Positions 45,767 to 52,856 of a stretch of 64,000 nucleotides of DNA are shown piece after piece (the stretch's first letter is position 1; every line of letters begins with the position of its first letter). The position numbers were made by a program, and so were the translations under genes. The stretch covers positions 1-64,000 of the forward strand of contig JACKKT010000009.1 of NCBI GenBank assembly GCA_024236295.1. The letters run 5' to 3'. The notes beneath the pieces are model-generated. The model was not told the DNA's origin. It worked only from the letters and a program-made list of their open reading frames with translations, and searched no databases. Source of the DNA: Kordiimonadaceae bacterium (GTDB lineage: Bacteria; Pseudomonadota; Alphaproteobacteria; Sphingomonadales; Emcibacteraceae).

Positions 45767-47064
45767 GGATAAATTCTGGCTCCTACTGAATTCATCAGTT
45801 CCACAAATCCTGGAAAACTGGTTTCTATAACGGAACCATCGTCAATTGTAACTGGTTTTTCTGCGCATAATCCAAGTACAAGAAAGGACATGGCAATTCG
45901 ATGGTCTAAGGAAGTTTTGATGGCTTCATTGCCATAGGCAACTGAATTAGAAACGGTCATACCGTCATCATGTTCCTCGACAGTGACGCCACAGGATTTA
46001 AGCCCGTTCACCATTATGGCAATCCTGTCTGATTCTTTTACGCGCAACTCTTCTATCCCGCGCATGACAGTTTTACCTGTTGCACATGTGGCTGCAATGC
46101 AAAGAATGGGATATTCATCAATCATTGATGGCGCCCGTTCCGGAGGAACAGTAATTCCTTTAAGGTTTGAAAATTTTACACGAATATCGGCAACATCCTC
46201 TCCGCATTCCTGACGTTCATTTTCAAATTTTATATCGCCACCCATTTCTATCAAAGTTTTAAAAAGCCCGGTTCGTGCCGGGTTAATGCCGACATTGCTG
46301 ATTAATATATCGGATCCTTCCGTTATCAGTGCCGCAACAATTAAAAATGAAGCAGAGGAAGGATCAGCCGGCACAGCCATATTTCGTGCCTTCAACTCAA
46401 CCTGGCCAGTCACATGAATGTTATCACCTTCGATCTGAATGGGGACACCGAAATATTTGAAAATTCTTTCTGAATGATCCCGTGTCGGGATTGTTTCAAT
46501 AACAGTTGTAATGCCAGGTGTATTAAGTCCTGCGAGCATAATTGCCGATTTTACCTGTGCTGAAGCGACGGGTAGCTTATATGAAATAGGCATTGGCATA
46601 TTGGCGCCTTTAACAGTAATTGGCAGTGTACCAACCTCGTTTCCTGAAAATTGAGCACCAAAATCTGTCAATGGAATGGTGACTCTCTTCATTGGTCTGG
46701 AGCATAGCGATTCGTCACCGGTGAATGTTGCCGTGATGGGATGAGTGGCCACAAGTCCCATGAGAAGGCGAACCCCAGTACCACTATTTCCCATATCCAG
46801 TGGTTTTTGAGGCTGATTTAAGCCTCCAATGCCCACTCCATGAATATGCCAGTTGCCATAGTCGTCTTTATAAATATCTGCACCCAGTTCTCTCAGGGCG
46901 GCTGCCGTTCCCAGTACATCTTCCCCTTCCAGCAATCCGGTGACAGTGCTTTCTCCTACCGCCATTGCGCCCATAATCAGTGATCTGTGTGAAATGGATT
47001 TATCTCCGGGAACTGTTATTGTTCCTTTTAGCGAACCTGATTTTGATGATGTAAGTTGATTCAT
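45763..47064 (-). CDS. aroA: 3-phosphoshikimate 1-carboxyvinyltransferase, class II-like
   Basis: A 433-aa EPSP synthase of the shikimate pathway. Class II (CP4-like) motifs are present: GDKSISHRS, SAQVK and RDHSE; the fourth motif reads NPAR instead of NxTR. Long blocks such as RAPSMIDEYPILC and EELRVKESDR match the CP4 enzyme. At the glyphosate-critical spot it has GNSGTG, with Gly where CP4 has Ala100. ATG 47064 is preferred (GGGTGA upstream); GTG 47070 is also in frame. It feeds the trp genes downstream. Confidence 0.95.
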   Translation of the reverse strand: MNQLTSSKSGSLKGTITVPGDKSISHRSLIMGAMAVGESTVTGLLEGEDVLGTAAALRELGADIYKDDYGNWHIHGVGIGGLNQPQKPLDMGNSGTGVRLLMGLVATHPITATFTGDESLCSRPMKRVTIPLTDFGAQFSGNEVGTLPITVKGANMPMPISYKLPVASAQVKSAIMLAGLNTPGITTVIETIPTRDHSERIFKYFGVPIQIEGDNIHVTGQVELKARNMAVPADPSSASFLIVAALITEGSDILISNVGINPARTGLFKTLIEMGGDIKFENERQECGEDVADIRVKFSNLKGITVPPERAPSMIDEYPILCIAATCATGKTVMRGIEELRVKESDRIAIMVNGLKSCGVTVEEHDDGMTVSNSVAYGNEAIKTSLDHRIAMSFLVLGLCAEKPVTIDDGSVIETSFPGFVELMNSVGARIYP

Positions 47065-47281
47065 ATTCACCCGATTTTTGACATCCAGTTAAAAGTCAAC
47101 GCTGGGATAGCATATATTTTTAAAAAAGTGTCACTTTTTTATCTTGCATTACGAATAATTATTTCTATTTTGTCCGGAAAGATTGTGATTTTGTCATAAT
47201 AGGCTTTGACACTCGCCTTATAAAGTGGCAAATGATGTTTTTTTACGTAATGATGAACTGCAGGTTCTAAGGAGAATTACT

Positions 47282-47671
47282 TTGGCAAAAGCTGAATGGG
47301 GCGAAAAGCGTCAATGCCCGAAATGTGGTACAAGGTTTTACGATTTGGGTGAAGATGAGCCGATTGTTTGTATTTCTTGCGAGCATAAGTTCAAACCGGA
47401 AATTATTCTGAAAAGTAAAACACATTCCATAGAGCTCATTACTGAGAAAAAAGAGGCTCAGGACAGGGATGATGATCTTCTTGACGATGATGATGATCTT
47501 CTTGATGATGAAGACCTTCTCGATGATGATGCGCTTCTAAGTGACGATGATGACGATGATGATATTGATCTTGCACCGGATGATAATACTGTAGTGCTAA
47601 GTGACGACGACGATACCAATGTAGCTTCAGTTGTTGATGCACCGATCAATAAATCAAATGCAGATGATTAA
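47282..47671 (+). CDS. FYDLN-acid family protein (TIGR02300)
   Basis: A 129-aa alphaproteobacterial protein. The N-terminal zinc ribbon has CPKCGTRFYDLG followed by CISCEHKF; the rest is an extreme Asp tail built from repeated DDDLLDD units. Function is unknown. Translation starts at TTG 47282, with AAGGAG 7 bases upstream, giving the family start MAKAEWG. An ATG at 47234 or a frame from 47225 lacks a ribosome site. It is divergent from aroA, as commonly seen. Confidence 0.88.
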   Translation: MAKAEWGEKRQCPKCGTRFYDLGEDEPIVCISCEHKFKPEIILKSKTHSIELITEKKEAQDRDDDLLDDDDDLLDDEDLLDDDALLSDDDDDDDIDLAPDDNTVVLSDDDDTNVASVVDAPINKSNADD

Positions 47672-47694
47672 AAAATAATAATTACCTTTTATTC

Positions 47695-47723
47695 TTGATT
47701 AAAGACTAAAGGGTGAATAAATT
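47695..47723 (+). promoter_or_regulatory. Candidate promoter of tRNA-Ala
   Basis: TTGATT (47695-47700) and TAAATT (47718-47723) with an exact 17-base spacer, about 50 bases before the tRNA. Confidence 0.4.
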
Positions 47724-47776
47724 GCGCCCAATAAAAATACCTGCTCCATTTTTTAACCAGATTAAATGAAGCATAG

Positions 47777-47852
47777 GGGGCTATAGCTCAGCTGGGAGAG
47801 CGCTACACTGGCAGTGTAGAGGTCAGCGGTTCGAGCCCGCTTAGCTCCACCA
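47777..47852 (+). tRNA. tRNA-Ala (anticodon GGC)
   Basis: A 76-base cloverleaf with encoded CCA end. Acceptor GGGGCTA pairs with TAGCTCC and includes the G3-U70 pair that identifies alanine tRNAs. The anticodon stem CTACA/TGTAG presents loop CTGGCAG, anticodon GGC, reading GCC and GCU. The T arm contains TTCGAGC. It is followed by a strong terminator. Confidence 0.97.
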
Positions 47853-47862
47853 AATTTAAAAA

Positions 47863-47894
47863 AACCGTCTCTGATAATTCAGAGGCGGTTTTTT
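47863..47894 (+). terminator. Terminator after tRNA-Ala
   Basis: AACCGTCTCTGA (47863-47874) pairs with TCAGAGGCGGTT (47879-47890), one G-U pair, then TTTT. A-rich sequence on the left lets it also end the convergent small lipoprotein transcript. Confidence 0.9.
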
Positions 47895-47914
47895 GTTCCC
47901 GTTTAATTTTAATA

Positions 47915-48130
47915 TTACTGTTTATCCGAGTTTGTCGTTTTTTTATAATCATCATATGAAGGCGTCAGTCGTGCCAGACAGTCATCGCGCTGGTGACCGA
48001 TTAATCCATAACAATGCTGTCGCTGGTTTTCCTGAATGGAATTATAGACACCCCGATTAAACCAGTCCCCGCTACAGCCCTGTAAGAAGCTGCAAGCTGA
48101 AATGAGTAAAATAAGAAATCTTATATTCAT
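47915..48130 (-). CDS. Small predicted lipoprotein
   Basis: A 71-aa protein with a lipoprotein signal peptide: hydrophobic residues 4-17 and lipobox LQGC at 16-19. The mature part has two further cysteines (HCYGLIG and DDCLARL) and is about 50 residues. No family recognised. Ends at the terminator shared with tRNA-Ala. Probably real, but its short length leaves doubt. Confidence 0.6.
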   Translation of the reverse strand: MNIRFLILLISACSFLQGCSGDWFNRGVYNSIQENQRQHCYGLIGHQRDDCLARLTPSYDDYKKTTNSDKQ

Positions 48131-48188
48131 TATTGCATAGTCCTAATTATTCCTCTGACTATATTATATATTAGAAGAGCTATAACAT

Positions 48189-48809
48189 TTAAAGGGGTTT
48201 TCTAACAATAAACTGAGTAACAGAACTTAAGCCGTTATGATGATTTCCCTCCTGAATATTGCGGATAATATCCCGGGCAAGAATGATTTCGAAATTCTGG
48301 AATTCTTCTGTCAGCTCGCTGAGTGAAAGCAAATGCGTGATATCCTTAGGCCCGCCGGAATTATATTCAAGCTGCTTTTTATTATAGGATTCAAGTAAAA
48401 ATATACCGCCCGGTTTCAGGGCGTTTTTTATGGATTGAAATAACGGGATTCGGATATCTTCTGATATAGGATAAAATATGGAAATGATGGCATCCCATTC
48501 ATTTTTACCGATGGTATAAGTGGAAATATCGGCAATTTCATAGTCAATATTCACGTTTTTCATTTTAGCAAGTCTTAAGGCCTTATCACGACCCGTTTTC
48601 GAAAAGTCGATGCCTCGTGTTTTGCAGCCTAGTTCAGCCAGAAAAACAATATTTCTTCCTTCCCCTTCACCAAGGCTTAGAACAACACCCCCGGATTTGA
48701 ATAAACCGGCATTGTCAGACAAAAAACCATTCGCCTCTACACCATAAATATAATCCTGATCCTGAAAACGTTCGTCCCAGAAGTCTGCGGCTGTAAATGT
48801 TTTTTCCAT
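48189..48809 (-). CDS. Class I SAM-dependent methyltransferase, TehB-like
   Basis: A 206-aa cytosolic methyltransferase. FWDERFQDQDYIYGVEAN opens the protein, the SAM-binding loop is LSLGEGEGRN, and ALKPGGIFLLE is the post-II motif. This group resembles TehB and thiol/metalloid-modifying enzymes, but the substrate is open. The start of its transcript has MerR-type promoter geometry, and a MerR regulator gene is divergent from it, so induction by a small molecule or metal is likely. Confidence 0.82.
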   Translation of the reverse strand: MEKTFTAADFWDERFQDQDYIYGVEANGFLSDNAGLFKSGGVVLSLGEGEGRNIVFLAELGCKTRGIDFSKTGRDKALRLAKMKNVNIDYEIADISTYTIGKNEWDAIISIFYPISEDIRIPLFQSIKNALKPGGIFLLESYNKKQLEYNSGGPKDITHLLSLSELTEEFQNFEIILARDIIRNIQEGNHHNGLSSVTQFIVRKPL

Positions 48810-48856
48810 AATAATATCCTTCGATCGTTTGATTGATTTTATTGGCTGTTTTTTAT

Positions 48857-48887
48857 AGGATACAAGTTCAAGTTAACTTTAGGTCAA
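48857..48887 (-). promoter_or_regulatory. MerR-type operator-promoter between methyltransferase and merR-family gene
   Basis: On the minus strand TTGACC (48882-48887) and TATCCT (48857-48862) are separated by 19 bases, the over-long spacer that MerR activators correct by bending DNA. The palindrome AAGTTAACTT (48870-48879) lies inside the spacer. A TATAAT (48908-48913) just before the regulator's own ATG would give it an almost leaderless transcript. Confidence 0.65.
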
Positions 48888-48924
48888 GAAGAAAATCAGA
48901 TTTTTTATATAATGGGGTGTTGCC

Positions 48925-49332
48925 ATGATGGATATTGCGGAAGTTTCAAAATTTTTCGGCCTGCCGGCTTCGACGTTGAGATTTTATGAGGAGAAGGGAC
49001 TGATAAGATCGATTGGCAGGCGTGGCCTGCGCCGACTGTTTGATGTAAATATACTTGAGCAATTGTCACTTATCGCACTGGCCCGATATTCAGGTTTTTC
49101 ACTGGATGAAATAAAGTCCATGTTTTCTTTAAATAGGTCTATTCAAATTGACCGTAAGATGTTGACTGATAAGGCGGATGAACTGGACCAGAAAATAAAA
49201 AAACTGACCGCGATGAGAGACGGACTTCGTCATGCTGCAAAATGCAAAGCGCCAAGTCACCTTGAATGCCCAACATTTCAGCGTTTGTTAAAGGTTGCGG
49301 GCAAGGCCCGGTTAAAAAGAAAAAAATATTAA
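48925..49332 (+). CDS. MerR-family transcriptional regulator
   Basis: A 135-aa regulator. The winged helix-turn-helix (AEVSKFFGLPASTLRFYEEKG) occupies residues 3-70, a dimerising coiled coil follows, and the tail has two Cys in KCKAPSHLECPTF that may sense metal, thiol or redox state. It lacks the SoxR iron-sulfur pattern. ATG 48925 or 48928 both fit. Predicted to control the divergent methyltransferase through the spacer palindrome. Confidence 0.88.
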   Translation: MMDIAEVSKFFGLPASTLRFYEEKGLIRSIGRRGLRRLFDVNILEQLSLIALARYSGFSLDEIKSMFSLNRSIQIDRKMLTDKADELDQKIKKLTAMRDGLRHAAKCKAPSHLECPTFQRLLKVAGKARLKRKKY

Positions 49333-49500
49333 ATTTAATATCCCTATCTGAGAAATCTTTTGCGGGCTTATAGGAACTAAGTTTATTGTTGTAAGTCGAT
49401 TTTACGGTGTATAGTAATTAAATGTTTACAAACTTGTATATTATATAGTTTTTACACGATAGCTTGTTGCAGAATTTTAGCTTTTTTAGAGGGTTTGGCC

Positions 49501-50154
49501 TTGAGTTCAATTGACTATCATTTGGAAGAACTGGAAATTGCAATAAATTCCGAAAGAAAAGAACATATCTTACCTGAAATATTACAAAACTATCATGTTA
49601 TTTTAGATATCGGCTGTGGAATTGGACAATCATTTATCGCCTTAAATTGTCTGGATCGTAAATGTATAGGCATTGATATTGATGAAGAGGCAATAAGCTA
49701 CGGCATCTCAAATTACGGCGACAAAATAGATTACCGTGTTTCTGATTCATTAACATTACCTTGTCAGGATGACAGTGTTGATTTTGTTTTTAGCCGGGCG
49801 GCAATTCCATATACAAATATACCAAAGGTGCTGTTGGAAATAAAAAGAGTGCTAAAGCCAAACGGTCACATCTGGCTGTCAATTTTTGATAAGAATTATA
49901 GTAAGAGGAAATTGAGGCAGGCCATTAAAAATAAAAATATAAAGGAAGCAATCCATAAATTATACATTTTGTTTAATGGGTATCTTTTTAAATATTTTGG
50001 TTTTCTCATCCCCTTTATTAACGGGACATATGAAAGCTGGCAGGATCCGGATGCAATGCTCAAAATATTATCAAAAAACGGTTTTGAAGCAGAAACACAG
50101 CTTCAGAACGGGCATCTCATTATTCTGGGAAAATTACAGGACGGCGCAGATTAA
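49501..50154 (+). CDS. Class I SAM-dependent methyltransferase
   Basis: A 217-aa methyltransferase with SAM loop ILDIGCGIGQS, acidic DIDEEAIS and post-II VLKPNGHIWLSIFDK, followed by a helical insert (IKEAIHKLYILFNG) and a C-terminal substrate lid. Substrate unknown. Starts at TTG 49501; AGAGGG ends 7 bases upstream, whereas an earlier TTG at 49495 is too close. Unrelated in sequence to the other methyltransferase nearby. Base composition is more AT-rich than its neighbours. Confidence 0.8.
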   Translation: MSSIDYHLEELEIAINSERKEHILPEILQNYHVILDIGCGIGQSFIALNCLDRKCIGIDIDEEAISYGISNYGDKIDYRVSDSLTLPCQDDSVDFVFSRAAIPYTNIPKVLLEIKRVLKPNGHIWLSIFDKNYSKRKLRQAIKNKNIKEAIHKLYILFNGYLFKYFGFLIPFINGTYESWQDPDAMLKILSKNGFEAETQLQNGHLIILGKLQDGAD

Positions 50155-50186
50155 GCAGGAATTTTGGATGACGCTACGACGGGGGC

Positions 50187-51632
50187 CTATAAATCGGTGC
50201 CACCAACAGTAATACCATCCAGTCTTAATGTCGGTTGTCCGACGCCAACGGGAACGGACTGACCCGCTTTTCCGCATATGCCAACACCGTTATCAAGCTT
50301 AAGGTCATTGCCGATAGCGCTAATTCTTTTTAATGCCTCCGGTCCTGAACCAATGAGCGTAGCGCCTTTAACCGGTGCACCAATTTTTCCATTCTTAACC
50401 TTGTAAGCCTCAGTGCAACTGAAAACAAATTTCCCATTGGTGATATCCACCTGACCACCACCAAAATTAACCGCATAAAGACCGTCTTTAACGCCAGCTA
50501 ATATTTCATCCGGATGCTGATTGCCGCTAAGCATGTAGGTGTTTGTCATTCTTGGCATTGGTTGATGCGCATAGCTTTGTCGACGTCCATTCCCTGTAGA
50601 GTTCGTTCCCATCAGCCGCGCATTAAGGCGATCCTGCATATATCCAACAAGAATACCGTCTTCAATTAGAGTTGTGCAATTTGTTGATGTTCCCTCATCA
50701 TCAACGCTCAATGATCCACGTCGATTTTCAAGTGTACCGTCATCAACAACGGTTACGCCTTTTGCCGCAATTCGCTCTCCCATTAAACCGGCAAAGGCCG
50801 ATGTGCCTTTTCTGTTAAAATCGCCCTCAAGACCGTGTCCTATTGCTTCATGAAGTAAAACGCCTGGCCATCCGGGTCCTAAGACTACATCCATCTCTCC
50901 TGCTGGCGCTGCTACACTTTCCAGATTTAACAGGGCCTGACGTATGGCATTATCGGTTTGCTGTTTCCAGTTTTCCGAGGTTAGAAGCTGATCATATGTA
51001 TATCTTCCGCCCGAACCTTCATATCCGCTTTCCATGCGATCCCCGTGTTTGGCAACGACACTGACATTCAACCTGACAAGGGGGCGAATATCGCGAATTC
51101 GGTGGCCTCCGGGGCGGATTATTTCAATGACCTGCCATTCTCCGGCAATGGAGCAGCTAACCTGACAGACTTTTGAATCCTTTGACCTGGCATAACTGTC
51201 AATTTCTTCGAGAATGCGGATTTTATCTTTAAAATCTACGCCGCCAAGTGGGTTTTCATCACTATATAATTTTCTGTTGGTTCTTTGTGGGGGAATTGCA
51301 AGTGTGGCATTTCCACCAGACTTAATACTTTGTACTGTATCTACTGCTCTTTTGAGTGCCGCATCACTTAATTCCGAAGAATGAGCAAATCCAATTGTTT
51401 CACCTAGAACACTCCTGAGCCCAAACCCTTTTGATGTATCGAAAGCAGCATTTTTCAGTCTTCCGTCATCAAATGAAAAAGTTTCCGACTGGGCATATTG
51501 TAAATAAAGTTCGCCGTCATCCATGCCATGCAGTGCTTCATCAACGTGGCGTTGGGTTCTTATAGATGAAAAGCCGTAATTACTTTCAGAATCATCAAAG
51601 AAATAGGAATAGTCTGTAAAATCACTGGTCAT
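50187..51632 (-). CDS. tldD: Metalloprotease TldD
   Basis: A 481-aa catalytic subunit of the TldD/TldE protease. The zinc site HEAIGH lies in VLLHEAIGHGLEGD, and the C-terminal ICGKAGQSVPVGVGQPT is typical. ATG 51632 gives the family's usual length; a frame extends to 51740 but adds 36 residues without family similarity, and no strong ribosome site supports either start. TldE is encoded at 2.2-3.5 kb. Confidence 0.92.
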   Translation of the reverse strand: MTSDFTDYSYFFDDSESNYGFSSIRTQRHVDEALHGMDDGELYLQYAQSETFSFDDGRLKNAAFDTSKGFGLRSVLGETIGFAHSSELSDAALKRAVDTVQSIKSGGNATLAIPPQRTNRKLYSDENPLGGVDFKDKIRILEEIDSYARSKDSKVCQVSCSIAGEWQVIEIIRPGGHRIRDIRPLVRLNVSVVAKHGDRMESGYEGSGGRYTYDQLLTSENWKQQTDNAIRQALLNLESVAAPAGEMDVVLGPGWPGVLLHEAIGHGLEGDFNRKGTSAFAGLMGERIAAKGVTVVDDGTLENRRGSLSVDDEGTSTNCTTLIEDGILVGYMQDRLNARLMGTNSTGNGRRQSYAHQPMPRMTNTYMLSGNQHPDEILAGVKDGLYAVNFGGGQVDITNGKFVFSCTEAYKVKNGKIGAPVKGATLIGSGPEALKRISAIGNDLKLDNGVGICGKAGQSVPVGVGQPTLRLDGITVGGTDL

Positions 51633-51779
51633 GGGCGGATGGATACTTTTTAGTTTGTAGACATTATTTAAGTTGGTTAAGTAATATCTATTTGCTGTAT
51701 GATTTGCAAGGGTAAGCAAATGCCTTAGTTTAATAGACAATTTTAATATTTAAAACCATTGTATAATCATACGGATTAT

Positions 51780-51793
51780 TTGATCTATATCAA
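51780..51793. promoter_or_regulatory. FNR/FixK-type box upstream of ctaC
   Basis: TTGAT-CTAT-ATCAA is a perfect match to the Fnr/FixK/Anr consensus TTGATNNNNATCAA. It is the main feature of the 345-base gap between tldD and ctaC and centres about 75 bases before the proposed ctaC start site. Oxygen-linked control of the oxidase operon is inferred. Confidence 0.7.
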
Positions 51794-51828
51794 AAGCAAT
51801 AAAAATGTAAATTTTCTGAATTGTTTCC

Positions 51829-51856
51829 TTGAGCTAGGTCATTTTTCTGGTATAAG
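51829..51856 (+). promoter_or_regulatory. Candidate promoter of the cta operon
   Basis: TTGAGC (51829-51834) and TATAAG (51851-51856), spacer 16. It would give a leader of about 115 bases before ctaC. Confidence 0.5.
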
Positions 51857-51977
51857 ATTTTCCGAAGGTCGTTTTATGATGAGAAGGGGGGTATCTTTAG
51901 AATGTTAAAGATATCTATTTCTCTACATTTACGTTAATTTGAAAGTCCATATCCGTATTTAAGGGGTAACGAGGAAC

Positions 51978-52841
51978 ATGTTGTTCAGAAAAACATATAT
52001 AATGTTTGCTACAATGGTAGCGACATTTATGAGTTCGGTCTTTGTGGCTCAAGCTGCAGAGGACGGATTATATAGTGCCAAACCGGGGCAGATTGGTTTT
52101 ATGCAACCGGCTACACCGATTATGGAAGATATTGTTTCGTTCCATGATCTGTTGATGGTTATAATTACTGCAATTACTTTATTTGTTACTATAATTTTAA
52201 TTTATATATTTATAAAGTTTAATGCAAAAGCAAATCCGGTAGCATCGAAAACAACCCACAATACCCTGCTTGAAATAGTGTGGACTACAGTACCGGTATT
52301 AATTTTGGTCTTTATTTCAATTCCATCCTTCAGGCTTCTCTATGATGAAGATGTTATTCCTGAAGCGGATTTGACAATTAAAGCAACGGGCAATCAATGG
52401 TATTGGTCATATGAATATCCCGATGATGGGGATATTGCATTTGATGCTAATATCCTTACAGAAGGTCAACCTGGTTATAATGACCACCCCCGTCTTCTAG
52501 GAACAGATGAACCGATTGTGGTTCCTGTGAATAAGGTGGTCCGGGTCCAGGTTACAGCAAACGATGTTATTCATGCCTGGGCGGTGCCTGCTTTTGGTGT
52601 TAAAATCGATGCAGTCCCCGGTGTGCTAAATGAAACCTGGTTTAAAGCAACAAAGACAGGCCTGTATTATGGACAGTGTTCTGAACTGTGCGGTATTAAT
52701 CATGGATTTATGCCGATCAATGTTAAAGTTGTTTCACAAGGTGAATATGACGCATGGCTTGAAGAAGCTAAAGAGAAATTTGCATCTAACGATGCACCGC
52801 GTTTGCAGCAATTTGCTTCAACGCAAGAAATAACTGAATAA
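51978..52841 (+). CDS. ctaC: Cytochrome c oxidase subunit II
   Basis: A 287-aa subunit carrying the CuA centre that takes electrons from cytochrome c. Signal peptide ends near AQAAED; two helices follow (about residues 53-75 and 95-115), then the periplasmic cupredoxin domain. CuA ligands are seen in CSELCGINHGFMP and an upstream His in HAWAVPAFGVK. GAGG precedes ATG 51978. First gene of the oxidase operon. Confidence 0.97.
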   Translation: MLFRKTYIMFATMVATFMSSVFVAQAAEDGLYSAKPGQIGFMQPATPIMEDIVSFHDLLMVIITAITLFVTIILIYIFIKFNAKANPVASKTTHNTLLEIVWTTVPVLILVFISIPSFRLLYDEDVIPEADLTIKATGNQWYWSYEYPDDGDIAFDANILTEGQPGYNDHPRLLGTDEPIVVPVNKVVRVQVTANDVIHAWAVPAFGVKIDAVPGVLNETWFKATKTGLYYGQCSELCGINHGFMPINVKVVSQGEYDAWLEEAKEKFASNDAPRLQQFASTQEITE

Positions 52842-52856
52842 TTGGAGAGTGCTACA

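Noticed and set aside
47460..47600. Tandem DNA repeat or CRISPR-like array in the GAT-rich stretch
   Set aside because: It is the coding sequence of the Asp-rich tail of the FYDLN protein; there are no spacers or conserved repeat units.
48857..49332. SoxR and its operator
   Set aside because: The palindrome AAGTTAACTT looks like the core of a SoxR box, but the regulator lacks the clustered cysteines of the SoxR iron-sulfur site.
48189..50154. DNA modification or restriction system made of two methyltransferases and a regulator
   Set aside because: Both enzymes have small-molecule-type SAM folds without the DNA-methylase catalytic motifs (DPPY/NPPY or PC), and no nuclease is present.
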